Positions 26,028 to 33,833 of a DNA stretch of 64,000 nucleotides are shown in pieces. The DNA lies in the NCBI RefSeq assembly GCF_044761985.1, contig NZ_JBIWDK010000002.1:186001-250000 (forward strand), given 5' to 3'. The translations under genes and the position numbers were made by a program. Positions within the stretch are counted from its first letter, which is position 1. Each line of letters begins with the position of its first letter. Under the pieces are notes generated by a model. The model had not been told where the DNA came from, ran no database searches, and was given only the letters and a program-made list of their open reading frames with translations. This stretch comes from Peribacillus sp044761985 (GTDB lineage Bacteria > Bacillota > Bacilli > Bacillales > DSM-1321).

Positions 26028-28961
26028 ATGAGCGATTCAATTACTATTAAAATCAATGGCTTGGATTATAAAGCAAAAACTGGATCGACAATCTTGGAAG
26101 TTATCAATGAAAATAAGATAGCCCATCCACAGGTTTGTTATGTTCCTGAAGTGGACCCGATTCAAACATGCGATACGTGTATCGTGGAAGTGAATGGGAA
26201 ACTTGTTAGATCATGCTCGACAAAAGTCGATAGCAGCATGGATATCTCATTGGATTCAACAAGTGCAAAAGCAGCACAAAATGAAGCGATGGATCGTCTT
26301 CTTGAGAATCACCTATTATATTGCACAGTTTGTGACAATAATAACGGCAACTGTAAACTGCACAACACTGTAGAATTAATGGAAATCCCGCACCAAGACT
26401 TTACGCCTAAAACTACACCGGATTTGGCTGTGGACATGTCCCATCCATTCTACCGCTATGATGCGAACCAATGTATCGCTTGCGGACAATGCGTAGAGGT
26501 TTGTCAAAATCTACAGGTTAATGAAACGCTATCCATCGATTGGGAAGCAGAACGTCCACGTGTTATTTGGGATGAAGGAACTGAAATCAATAATTCATCA
26601 TGTGTGGGTTGCGGACAATGTGTAACTATCTGTCCATGTAATGCGTTAATGGAGAAATCCATGCTTGGAGAGGCTGGCTTCATGACAGCCATGAAAGAAG
26701 ATATTATGGAACCAATGATCGACCTAGTTAAAGATGTCGAGCCTGATTTCAGCGTAATTTTCCCTGTTTCTGATATAGAAGCAGCTATGCGTGATACACG
26801 TACGAAGAAAACGAAAACGGTTTGTACGTTCTGTGGTGTCGGCTGTTCATTCGAAGTTTGGACAAAAGGGCGCAAAATCCTTAAAGTTCAACCTACGCAT
26901 GAAGGACCAGTTAATGCGATTTCCACTTGCGTTAAAGGGAAATTTGGTTGGGATTTCGTAAACTCTGAAAAACGTATCACTAAACCATTGATCCGTAAAA
27001 ATGGTAGATTCGTTGAATCAAGCTGGGATGAAGCCCTTGACTTGGTTGCATCAAGACTTGGTTCAATCAAACAACAATACGGTGGCAATTCCGTAGGATT
27101 CATTTCTTCATCTAAAATCACGAATGAAGAAAACTATGTGATTCAGAAATTAGCACGTCAAATGTTCGAAACAAATAACGTCGACAACTGTTCTCGTTAT
27201 TGTCAATCTCCTGCGACAGACGGATTATTCCGCACAGTCGGTATGGGTGGAGATGCTGGTACGATTAAAGATATCGCTGCAGCAGGACTTGTCATCATCG
27301 TCGGTGCAAATCCAGCCGAAGGACATCCTGTTCTAGCCACACGCGTAAAACGTGCACATAAGCTACACGGACAAAAACTGATCGTTGCCGATGTACGTAA
27401 AAACGAAATGGCTGAGCGTTCTGACATCCATATCAGTCCAAAACAAGGTACTGACCAAGTTTGGTTGATGGCCGTTACTAAATATATGATCGACCAAGGC
27501 TGGCATGATCAAGAATTCATCGATGAAAATGTTCACTTCTTTGACGATTATAAAGAGATACTAGAAAAATATACCCTTGATTATGCAGAGTTAAACACAG
27601 GAATTTCAAAAGAAACATTGATCCAAATTGCAGAAGCGATTCGCGATGCAGATGGTACTTGTATTCTTTGGGGAATGGGTGTTACACAAAACACTGGTGC
27701 TTCCGATACGTCGGCTGCTATCTCTAACCTTCTATTGGCTACAGGTAACTACCGTCGTCCAGGGGCTGGAGCTTATCCGCTTCGTGGCCATAATAACGTT
27801 CAAGGTGCTTGTGATATGGGAACTCTACCGAACTTCCTACCAGGATACCAACGTGTTACGGATGATGTTGCCCGTGCTAAATTCGAAGAAGCATATGGTG
27901 TCAAAATTGACAACAAACCAGGTATGCACAATATTGAAATGCTGGAAGCCATTGAAAAAGGCGACATGAAAGCGATGTACCTTGTCGGTGAAGATATGGC
28001 ACTTGTTGATTCTGATGCAAACCATGTTGATAAAGTATTATCAAGCTTAGACTTCTTTGTTGTTCAAGATATCTTCCTTTCTAGAACAGCCCAATATGCA
28101 GACGTAGTATTACCGGGAGCTCCTTCTCTTGAAAAGGATGGAACATTCACGAATACAGAGCGCCGTGTCCAACGTCTATATAAAGCACTTCCTACTTTGG
28201 GAGATTCTAGAGCGGACTGGGAAATCACCCAAGAAATCGCTAACCGCTTAGGTGCAAATTGGAATTACACTCATCCTAGTGACATCTATGATGAAATGGC
28301 AAGCCTGTCACCTATTTTCAGCCAAGCCAATTACGAAGTACTTGAAGGCTGGAACAGCTTCCTATGGGGAAGTCATGATGGATCAAGCACACCGCTTCTT
28401 TATACGGATGGCTTCAACTTCCCTGATAAAAAAGCTCGCTTTGCCATAGCTGACTGGGTAGAACCACATAAATTCCCTGAAGAATTCGATCTTCATATCA
28501 ATAATGGACGTATGCTTGAACATTTCCATGAAGGAAATATGACGAACAAATCAAACGGAATTCAATCTAAAGTTCCTGACATTTTCGTTGAAGTTTCTCC
28601 GGAGTTAGCCAAGGAACGTCAAGTGAGTGATGGCGGATTAGTTCGATTGGTATCACCATATGGTGCCGTCAAATTAAGAGTGCTTATTACAGACCGAGTG
28701 AAGAAAAATGAACTATTCCTTCCGATGAATTCAGTCGACAAGGATTCAGCCATCAACTTCCTGACTGGTCCTATATATGATCAACGTACAAGTACACCTG
28801 CTTATAAACAAACAAAGGTACGTATGGAAGTGCTTAAAGAAAGCGGAGAAATTCCATTGCCGGGATCTAACCCACGTAATAAAAAACGTCATCCTCAAAA
28901 TGGTGTTGAGGTTCAACGTAAGTGGGCACGTCCGGGTTATGTACACTTAACTGATAAATAA
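26028..28961 (+). CDS. fdhA: Formate dehydrogenase alpha subunit, NuoG-like type
   Basis: I start at ATG 26028, eight bases after AAGAGGGGG; a TTG 24 bases earlier has no site. The 977 residues match B. subtilis YrhE/YjgC in length and layout. There is a plant-type 2Fe-2S domain with VCYVPEVDPIQTCDTC and CSTKV, and a NuoG-like Cys region (CTVCDNNNGNC). Two 4Fe-4S ferredoxin motifs follow (CIACGQCVEVCQ, CVGCGQCVTICPC). The bis-MGD molybdopterin domain opens with CTFCGVGC. The catalytic residue is Cys in SRYCQSPATD, not selenocysteine. It oxidises formate to CO2 and passes electrons on. The DUF1641 protein next door is its usual partner, and fdhD matures it. Confidence 0.93.
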   Translation: MSDSITIKINGLDYKAKTGSTILEVINENKIAHPQVCYVPEVDPIQTCDTCIVEVNGKLVRSCSTKVDSSMDISLDSTSAKAAQNEAMDRLLENHLLYCTVCDNNNGNCKLHNTVELMEIPHQDFTPKTTPDLAVDMSHPFYRYDANQCIACGQCVEVCQNLQVNETLSIDWEAERPRVIWDEGTEINNSSCVGCGQCVTICPCNALMEKSMLGEAGFMTAMKEDIMEPMIDLVKDVEPDFSVIFPVSDIEAAMRDTRTKKTKTVCTFCGVGCSFEVWTKGRKILKVQPTHEGPVNAISTCVKGKFGWDFVNSEKRITKPLIRKNGRFVESSWDEALDLVASRLGSIKQQYGGNSVGFISSSKITNEENYVIQKLARQMFETNNVDNCSRYCQSPATDGLFRTVGMGGDAGTIKDIAAAGLVIIVGANPAEGHPVLATRVKRAHKLHGQKLIVADVRKNEMAERSDIHISPKQGTDQVWLMAVTKYMIDQGWHDQEFIDENVHFFDDYKEILEKYTLDYAELNTGISKETLIQIAEAIRDADGTCILWGMGVTQNTGASDTSAAISNLLLATGNYRRPGAGAYPLRGHNNVQGACDMGTLPNFLPGYQRVTDDVARAKFEEAYGVKIDNKPGMHNIEMLEAIEKGDMKAMYLVGEDMALVDSDANHVDKVLSSLDFFVVQDIFLSRTAQYADVVLPGAPSLEKDGTFTNTERRVQRLYKALPTLGDSRADWEITQEIANRLGANWNYTHPSDIYDEMASLSPIFSQANYEVLEGWNSFLWGSHDGSSTPLLYTDGFNFPDKKARFAIADWVEPHKFPEEFDLHINNGRMLEHFHEGNMTNKSNGIQSKVPDIFVEVSPELAKERQVSDGGLVRLVSPYGAVKLRVLITDRVKKNELFLPMNSVDKDSAINFLTGPIYDQRTSTPAYKQTKVRMEVLKESGEIPLPGSNPRNKKRHPQNGVEVQRKWARPGYVHLTDK

Positions 28962-28978
28962 TAAGGAGGGTAAAGATC

Positions 28979-29452
28979 ATGGCAGCTCCTATCACGGAAA
29001 TCCATAATCCTATAACAGAGGAAGATATCAAGTTACAGAAAATCGAAGAACTAAAAATGCTAGTCACCGATAATGAAGAGGTGTTAAACAGTCTGTTTAA
29101 CATCCTCGGTGAGCTGAACGACTCTGGCGTGCTTGATGCCGCCACTTCTATGCTTAGAGGAAAAGAACAAATAGCAAAAGTCGCTCTTGGACAAGTAACC
29201 AGAGAACCCGTAACCAACTTAATCAATACGCTTATGGGTGCAACTGGAGCCTTGATGAAGGCTGATACCGACCAAGTGACAAAGCTTCTTAGCAGCGCAC
29301 TTGCCGGCATCGATGAAGGTAGCAAATTCATTGAGACCGATAAAAAAATCGGTGTGATGAGTTTAGTAAAAGTATTGAACGACCCCGACATTAATCGAGC
29401 AATTGGTTTCGGCGTCCATTTCTTAAAAGGAATGGGTAAAGAACTAAAATAG
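28979..29452 (+). CDS. DUF1641 family protein, formate dehydrogenase partner
   Basis: A 157-residue, mostly helical protein of the DUF1641 family (YjgD/YrhD-like), with the typical LFNILGELNDSGVLDAATSML and a C-terminal GFGVHFLKGMGKEL. It starts 17 bases after fdhA with a fine AGGAGGG site. B. subtilis has the same pairing at yjgC-yjgD and yrhE-yrhD, so it probably forms part of, or assembles, the formate dehydrogenase complex. No cofactor motif or membrane segment is seen. A terminator 64 bases after the stop separates it from the Mrp gene. Confidence 0.87.
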   Translation: MAAPITEIHNPITEEDIKLQKIEELKMLVTDNEEVLNSLFNILGELNDSGVLDAATSMLRGKEQIAKVALGQVTREPVTNLINTLMGATGALMKADTDQVTKLLSSALAGIDEGSKFIETDKKIGVMSLVKVLNDPDINRAIGFGVHFLKGMGKELK

Positions 29453-29515
29453 TAACAATAATTTAAACAGACTATCCCCAAGTCGAATGTAAACAATAAA
29501 TAGAATGAAGGCTTA

Positions 29516-29546
29516 GAAGAGGCATCAGCCTCTTTTGAGTCTTTTT
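29516..29546 (+). terminator. Terminator after the fdhA-DUF1641 operon
   Basis: AGAGGC, ATCA, GCCTCT, then a T-rich stretch ending in six T. Confidence 0.7.
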
Positions 29547-29575
29547 TAAAATAATAACTATAAAGGACGGATGAA

Positions 29576-30625
29576 ATGCTAACAAAAGAAAACGTCATAG
29601 ATGCCTTAAAACACGTTCAAGATCCGGAATTGAATAGAAGTATCGTTGAACTGAATATGGTTCGAAACATTAAAATCATGGAGGGACATGTTTCACTAGA
29701 AGTAGTCCTTACCATTCAAGGATGTCCACTAAAAGCTAAGATTCAAGATGATATCGAGAGCTCTTTAAGAAAAATCGGTGCTTTAAGTGTATCCTTGAAA
29801 TTTGGTTCAATGACCAAAGAAGAACGGGAAACATTGACGAAAGTATTAAAAGGCAATGCGACGACCGAAACCGGTATGCCAAAGATGCTTGCTCCTGATT
29901 CAGGCGTGAAGTTCATTGCCATCACAAGTGGTAAAGGCGGCGTCGGTAAATCTACCGTGACAATCAATCTTGCGGTTGCACTAGCACGTCTAGGCAAGCG
30001 CGTCGGTATTCTGGATGCTGACATTTACGGATTCAGCGTTCCTGCAATGATGGGCATCACCCAAAAGCCGACGATGATCGACCAAACTGTCATCCCGGTT
30101 GAGAGCCATGGTGTGAAAGTCATGTCGATGGGCTTCTTTGCAGCCGATGATAACCCTGTAATGTGGCGCGGACCAATGCTGAACAAGTGGATCAAAAACT
30201 TCCTTGTGAACACGCACTGGGGAGAATTAGATTACATGTTGCTTGACTTACCTCCTGGTACAGGTGACGTAGCGATTGATGTCGCTGCCATGATTCCACA
30301 AGGTAAAGAAATCATCGTAACTACACCACATAATGTCGCCTCTTTTGTTGCGTCAAGAGCAGGTGCAATGGCCAAGCATACGAAACACGAAATCGTCGGT
30401 ATAATCGAAAACATGGCTTACTTTGAAGAACAAGATGGATCGAAGAACTACCTGTTCGGAAAAGGCGGCGGAGAAATGCTTGCGAAACGTCTTGGAACAG
30501 AAGTGATCGCGACCATCCCATTCTCGAACCGTAAAGAAAACAACGACGCCAACGTTTTTGATGAAGAATCCTACATTGGTGAAACTTTCGCATCATTAGC
30601 GGAAGACTTAGTTAATCAATCCTAA
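29576..30625 (+). CDS. Mrp/NBP35 family P-loop ATPase (SalA/ApbC-like)
   Basis: A 349-residue protein with a MIP18/DUF59 domain (residues 1-85, VKNAL-type helix, then IQGCPLKAKIQDDI), followed by a ParA-type ATPase domain. The deviant Walker A is ITSGKGGVGKST, and switch regions occur in DADIYGFS and LDLPPGTGD. The Cys-x-x-Cys that most Mrp scaffolds carry after the ENMAYF stretch is absent here (EEQDGSKNY), as in B. subtilis SalA. SalA regulates scoC, while other members assemble Fe-S clusters. The location behind a multi-Fe-S formate dehydrogenase is not the usual salA locus (cwlD-salA-gerD), so this could be a paralogue. I leave the symbol blank. Confidence 0.85.
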   Translation: MLTKENVIDALKHVQDPELNRSIVELNMVRNIKIMEGHVSLEVVLTIQGCPLKAKIQDDIESSLRKIGALSVSLKFGSMTKEERETLTKVLKGNATTETGMPKMLAPDSGVKFIAITSGKGGVGKSTVTINLAVALARLGKRVGILDADIYGFSVPAMMGITQKPTMIDQTVIPVESHGVKVMSMGFFAADDNPVMWRGPMLNKWIKNFLVNTHWGELDYMLLDLPPGTGDVAIDVAAMIPQGKEIIVTTPHNVASFVASRAGAMAKHTKHEIVGIIENMAYFEEQDGSKNYLFGKGGGEMLAKRLGTEVIATIPFSNRKENNDANVFDEESYIGETFASLAEDLVNQS

Positions 30626-30630
30626 TAGGT

Positions 30631-30664
30631 AGAGGCTGGCTCAATTGGAGTCAGCCTCTTTTTC
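30631..30664 (+). terminator. Terminator of the Mrp gene, edge of the core region
   Basis: AGAGGCTGGC and GTCAGCCTCT pair, followed by TTTTTC. Beyond it, from 30665 to 31021, I see no gene; the sequence looks like degraded coding DNA. Confidence 0.8.
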
Positions 30665-30959
30665 ATCTTCACAAACAAGATTTTATCCTCTGAAGTGACC
30701 CTTTTATCTTCGTAATGGCGTAATATATATCGATTTATCGATACTAAAAAAATCATGAATGGGAAACAAGACTCGATCACCGGGAGCGAGGATCAGGATG
30801 TCCATATTGATCTGGTCTAGTTCTCAAACCAGAAAATAGTCTACAATTACCCACCCTCCAGTCGCGACTCAATGGCACCCTACCCAAGAATAAAATTTGT
30901 CCTCAAGAAGATTCTAGAGCGACTACAAGTGTATTTTGGTGGCAGTGTGAACATGGGCT

Positions 30960-31310
30960 TCAAAAGAAAGCTAGTGTTGCAAACGGCCTAGAAGAAGTGA
31001 TCGTTGTCCCTATTGTAGTAGGAAAATAGCAACAGAGGAAATTGTTTACAAAATAAACGACCAGACTTGGCAAAGGAATGGAGTTATAGCAAGAATGGTT
31101 CACTGATCCCAAATGATTCACATTAATGTCTATTAGACTAGCAATAAACTCGTTGAACTTATCCTTAAGTATTTCATAACTACGCTCGCTATTTGCTCCT
31201 CTGAATTGTTCTGGTACACTGTCAGCATCATTTCGGATTGCTAGCAATGCATTAGGAAGAGAACTAGCAGTTTCATTAAATCTAAGGACTTCAAGTACCT
31301 GCTCTTTCAT
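30960..31310 (-). pseudogene. Truncated unknown protein
   Basis: The frame encodes 116 residues, but only about the first 62 look like protein (MKEQVLEVLRFNETASSLPN, then a charged helical stretch ending KDKFNEFIASLID). The rest lies antisense to the zinc-ribbon remnant and is probably read-through into foreign sequence. Its ATG overlaps the stop of a 21-codon ORF (ATGA), so the N-terminal part was likely a real gene. I do not recognise it. Its length before the break is too short for a domain call. Confidence 0.35.
31022..31126 (+). pseudogene. Fragment of a zinc-ribbon / treble-clef repeat protein
   Basis: In one plus-strand frame bounded by TAG at 31019 and TAA at 31124, the 34 residues include GNCLQNKRPDLAKEWSYSKN and then GSLIPND. 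This matches the repeat unit of probable zinc-ribbon proteins (PF14311 type: hydrophobic-x-P-x-L-A-x-E-W-x4-N-G-x-L-x-P). Such proteins usually have several units, whereas only part of one survives here, without start or Cys pairs on both sides. It is a remnant at the left border of the cassette region. Confidence 0.5.
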
Positions 31311-31372
31311 TCGTTGTTGTTTGCCTTTCTTTCATTTCCTTTATCCGCTTTATTTTGTCCTTTTTTAATCAT
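31307..31372 (-). CDS. 21-residue basic peptide ORF
   Basis: ATG at 31372 follows AGGAGGGATTTTT, a very strong ribosome site, and gives a 21-residue, Lys/Asn-rich hydrophilic peptide (begins MIKKGQNKADKG). It overlaps the next start by four bases, so it may be a leader that couples translation. A short GTATG/CATAC hairpin lies just before the RBS. Peptides of this kind are common in Bacillus, and no function can be given. Confidence 0.4.
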   Translation of the reverse strand: MIKKGQNKADKGNERKANNNE

Positions 31373-31610
31373 AAAAATCCCTCCTATGACAACAGTATGT
31401 TTTTTTCATACTGCCTACACAGAAGGGATAATATCATTTTCTGTCACTGCAGGTCTTGGGTAGATTAACTGGATTAAGGCAACATTATTAAATCCATCAA
31501 CCAATTATATATATCTAATGTTTTTAAGTATTAAAAATGTCCTCACTTAAAGATTTGTAACCCTTTAGCTTTTGCTCTTTAAGGATTAGTTCAGTCTGTG
31601 ACACGACCGT

Positions 31611-32609
31611 CTAAAATACCATCTTTGCAAGTTTTGCTTTCAACTTCTCCCGAGAGTCTGTTGGGATGTCCAATGTGATAGTGTAGCCGTCATTATAGGT
31701 GATGGTAACGGTCTTGATGAATTGCGGCTCCTCTTGATGCACCACTCCAGCTTCAACTGCTCCCACTTCTTCCAATCCTTCGTCTAGTTTGCTCACCGTT
31801 TCAGGTTCTGCTTCCCGTATCATTTCATTTGTCTCCTGTTTGACTTCCGTACTTTCGAATTCCTCATCAACATTGAAACCGGAGGTTTCTTCCTTTCCAC
31901 TAATCATAAATGTTTCCGTTATCGCTGAATCCCCATTGGAAAACCGTTGATAGTATTCTTGATAAACATTGATATAATTAGATAAATACTTGCGATAGGT
32001 GCTTATGATTTCATCGACCTTAGAATGTAGCTTCCATTCTTCTCTTTTTCTAAAATCATCAATCGTGTCTTCACTTCGGATTCTTTGATACAGGGTCATC
32101 ATAGATTTGAGATCTCTCGAATAATACAGCTCGCGGCTCTGATTATTAATTTTACCTACAATCTCCTGCAACTTAGTATCCTGGTATGGGAAATCAATCT
32201 CACTTTGGAAGACTTTATTAACATTTGCTTTATATTGTCTTAATGCATTTTCATCTGGGCCGAGTATACTAATACTACTAAAATTTCGTTGAAATGCTTT
32301 TAATTCATTTTCAAGTTTGTTAGAAACCGATACTAATTTACTTTTAATAGTATTAAACTTATTCTGTTTGTCTATTTCTCCAGCCCCCGGCCTAGGTAAT
32401 TTCTGCTCAATCTCCATCATCAAATTCTCATCTATAGGAAACAATCTCTTAATCTCGTTTCGTAAGGTGTTGATGTAATTGTCAATTTTCTCCAGGATGT
32501 ATTCGATGCTGTGAGGGTTATCATGAATTCTTTGTTTGTTTTCTTCTAGAAATTTAGCCGCATCTCTTCGTAATTTTTGAAAATCCACTTTATCACCTAC
32601 ATTATCCAA
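31611..32609 (-). CDS. Unknown helical protein, last gene of the dynamin/HerA cassette
   Basis: A 332-residue cytosolic protein. Residues 1-230 are helix-rich and charged, with coiled-coil character (IEYILEKIDNYINTLRNEIK, LVSVSNKLENELKAFQRN). A low-complexity acidic linker follows (240-290, many Glu). A small C-terminal domain at 292-332 begins FIKTVTITYNDGYTITLDIP. No enzyme motif is visible. It overlaps the gene before it by 13 bases, so it belongs to the same operon. The linker plus compact tail could be an adaptor. No clear terminator follows; the next 300 bases are debris. Confidence 0.7.
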   Translation of the reverse strand: MDNVGDKVDFQKLRRDAAKFLEENKQRIHDNPHSIEYILEKIDNYINTLRNEIKRLFPIDENLMMEIEQKLPRPGAGEIDKQNKFNTIKSKLVSVSNKLENELKAFQRNFSSISILGPDENALRQYKANVNKVFQSEIDFPYQDTKLQEIVGKINNQSRELYYSRDLKSMMTLYQRIRSEDTIDDFRKREEWKLHSKVDEIISTYRKYLSNYINVYQEYYQRFSNGDSAITETFMISGKEETSGFNVDEEFESTEVKQETNEMIREAEPETVSKLDEGLEEVGAVEAGVVHQEEPQFIKTVTITYNDGYTITLDIPTDSREKLKAKLAKMVF

Positions 32610-33019
32610 ATAATGATGTTTTGCTTCTTTGATTTTGCTTTTTCTAAAAAGAACATGACATTCTTCACAGACTCGGTTGCAGGTAGATTCATTAAGGTGA
32701 TTAGAACGTCCTCAATTTTCTCCCTCGAAATAAAATTTGACTGTAAATATCCCTTTATTTCTTCATTCTTCACTTCTTGAATCGCATCCGAAAGTTCCTC
32801 TATCTTATCCGGCGTTAAAAACCCAAGAATTGTCCCATTCTCGAGCAGGCGATCTTGAATCTCTCCTTTTAAAGCCTCTTTTTGCTTTTGGATCGCTGTT
32901 TTTTCTTCAGCATCAATCGATTTATTAAACATTTCTCTTGTCAGTTGGCTGTATTTCCTGATGTCCTTTTCTAACCCGTCGTATTTTTCCTGATTTACAC
33001 CATAATAGGTTTGTCTCAT
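32597..33019 (-). CDS. Unknown 140-residue helical protein of the cassette
   Basis: An entirely helical, charged protein (DGLEKDIRKYSQLTREMFNK, KIEELSDAIQEVKNEEIKGY) without membrane segments or catalytic motifs. It is 16 bases after the nuclease-like gene, with an AGGAG-like site, and overlaps the last gene by 13 bases. Position suggests a small subunit or inhibitor of the nuclease or ATPase. I do not recognise a family. Confidence 0.7.
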   Translation of the reverse strand: MRQTYYGVNQEKYDGLEKDIRKYSQLTREMFNKSIDAEEKTAIQKQKEALKGEIQDRLLENGTILGFLTPDKIEELSDAIQEVKNEEIKGYLQSNFISREKIEDVLITLMNLPATESVKNVMFFLEKAKSKKQNIIIWIM

Positions 33020-33035
33020 AATCGTTCACCTCTCC

Positions 33036-33833
33036 TTACAGACGAAGACTGTTGAATAATCCGACACTTATTTCAGATGCCGTTACGTCGGTCACATAAA
33101 TATAACTGCCTTTTTCGGCTAGTTTCTTTTCAAAATCGGCGCGAACCCCTGGACTGAGGTCTAAATAATCCTTCGTCACAACGACCAAGGAGTTGCCCTC
33201 ATGCCCTTCCACCTGTTTTAAGATATGACCCATTTCATTACGAATATATTCAGGCGACCCGCATTTCGCTTCAATATAAAGGTCCTCAGCCTTTTTAATC
33301 TCCAATCTCCCAATCATCATATCCTCTTGTGCATCGCGGAGGATTACATCCGGCTTCGTTTCGCCCCATTCCGTTGAAACAATTTGCTGCTTATCCTCGA
33401 CTTTTTCAAATTTTTCCTGGAGACTGTCCTTTAATTCATGCTCAAAAATCGTCCCTTTATACCGTTCAAGATTTTCAGACACCCGCTGAAAGTTCAGGTC
33501 AGAGGAATCATTTTGCAATGATACCTCAGCCTTTGATAATACCTGATTGATTTTCTCATTCTCATTGCGGATTTCACCGATATAATCAGAATCACCGAAC
33601 TCGGCATTTTTCCCCTTCAAGCCGATATCGTCGGACATATATTGATCAACTTCAATGACCTCTTGCAGTTCTTGGTCAGGCTTTATGTCAGTCAAGATGT
33701 AACCATCCAGAAGACCTTCATCAAACGGGATTTCCTTGACTGGCTCGAGCTTGCCAACTTCCGCCGTCTCTACTGTTTCCATTGTACCTTTTAAAGCCTC
33801 AATCATCGTCGCAATTTCAAACAGTGTAGTCAT
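33036..33833 (-). CDS. PD-(D/E)XK-like nuclease of the cassette
   Basis: A 265-residue protein. The last 140 residues have the order of a restriction-endonuclease-like fold. Glu131 lies in TIFEHELKDSLQ, Asp162 in KPDVILRDA and Glu188-x-Lys190 in LYIEAKCGS, followed by Gln207 in HILKQVEGHEG and a hydrophobic strand LVVVTKDY. These fit the E, D and ExK catalytic set. Residues 1-110 form an acidic N-terminal region of unknown role. It overlaps the HerA-like ATPase gene by 17 bases. HerA ATPases commonly pair with nucleases (NurA, SIR2, DUF4297), so this is probably the effector nuclease. Activity is inferred. Confidence 0.65.
   Translation of the reverse strand: MTTLFEIATMIEALKGTMETVETAEVGKLEPVKEIPFDEGLLDGYILTDIKPDQELQEVIEVDQYMSDDIGLKGKNAEFGDSDYIGEIRNENEKINQVLSKAEVSLQNDSSDLNFQRVSENLERYKGTIFEHELKDSLQEKFEKVEDKQQIVSTEWGETKPDVILRDAQEDMMIGRLEIKKAEDLYIEAKCGSPEYIRNEMGHILKQVEGHEGNSLVVVTKDYLDLSPGVRADFEKKLAEKGSYIYVTDVTASEISVGLFNSLRL

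Noticed and set aside
27160..27240. Possible selenocysteine site in formate dehydrogenase
   Set aside because: The catalytic codon in SRYCQSPATD is TGT (Cys), and no in-frame TGA occurs in the gene.
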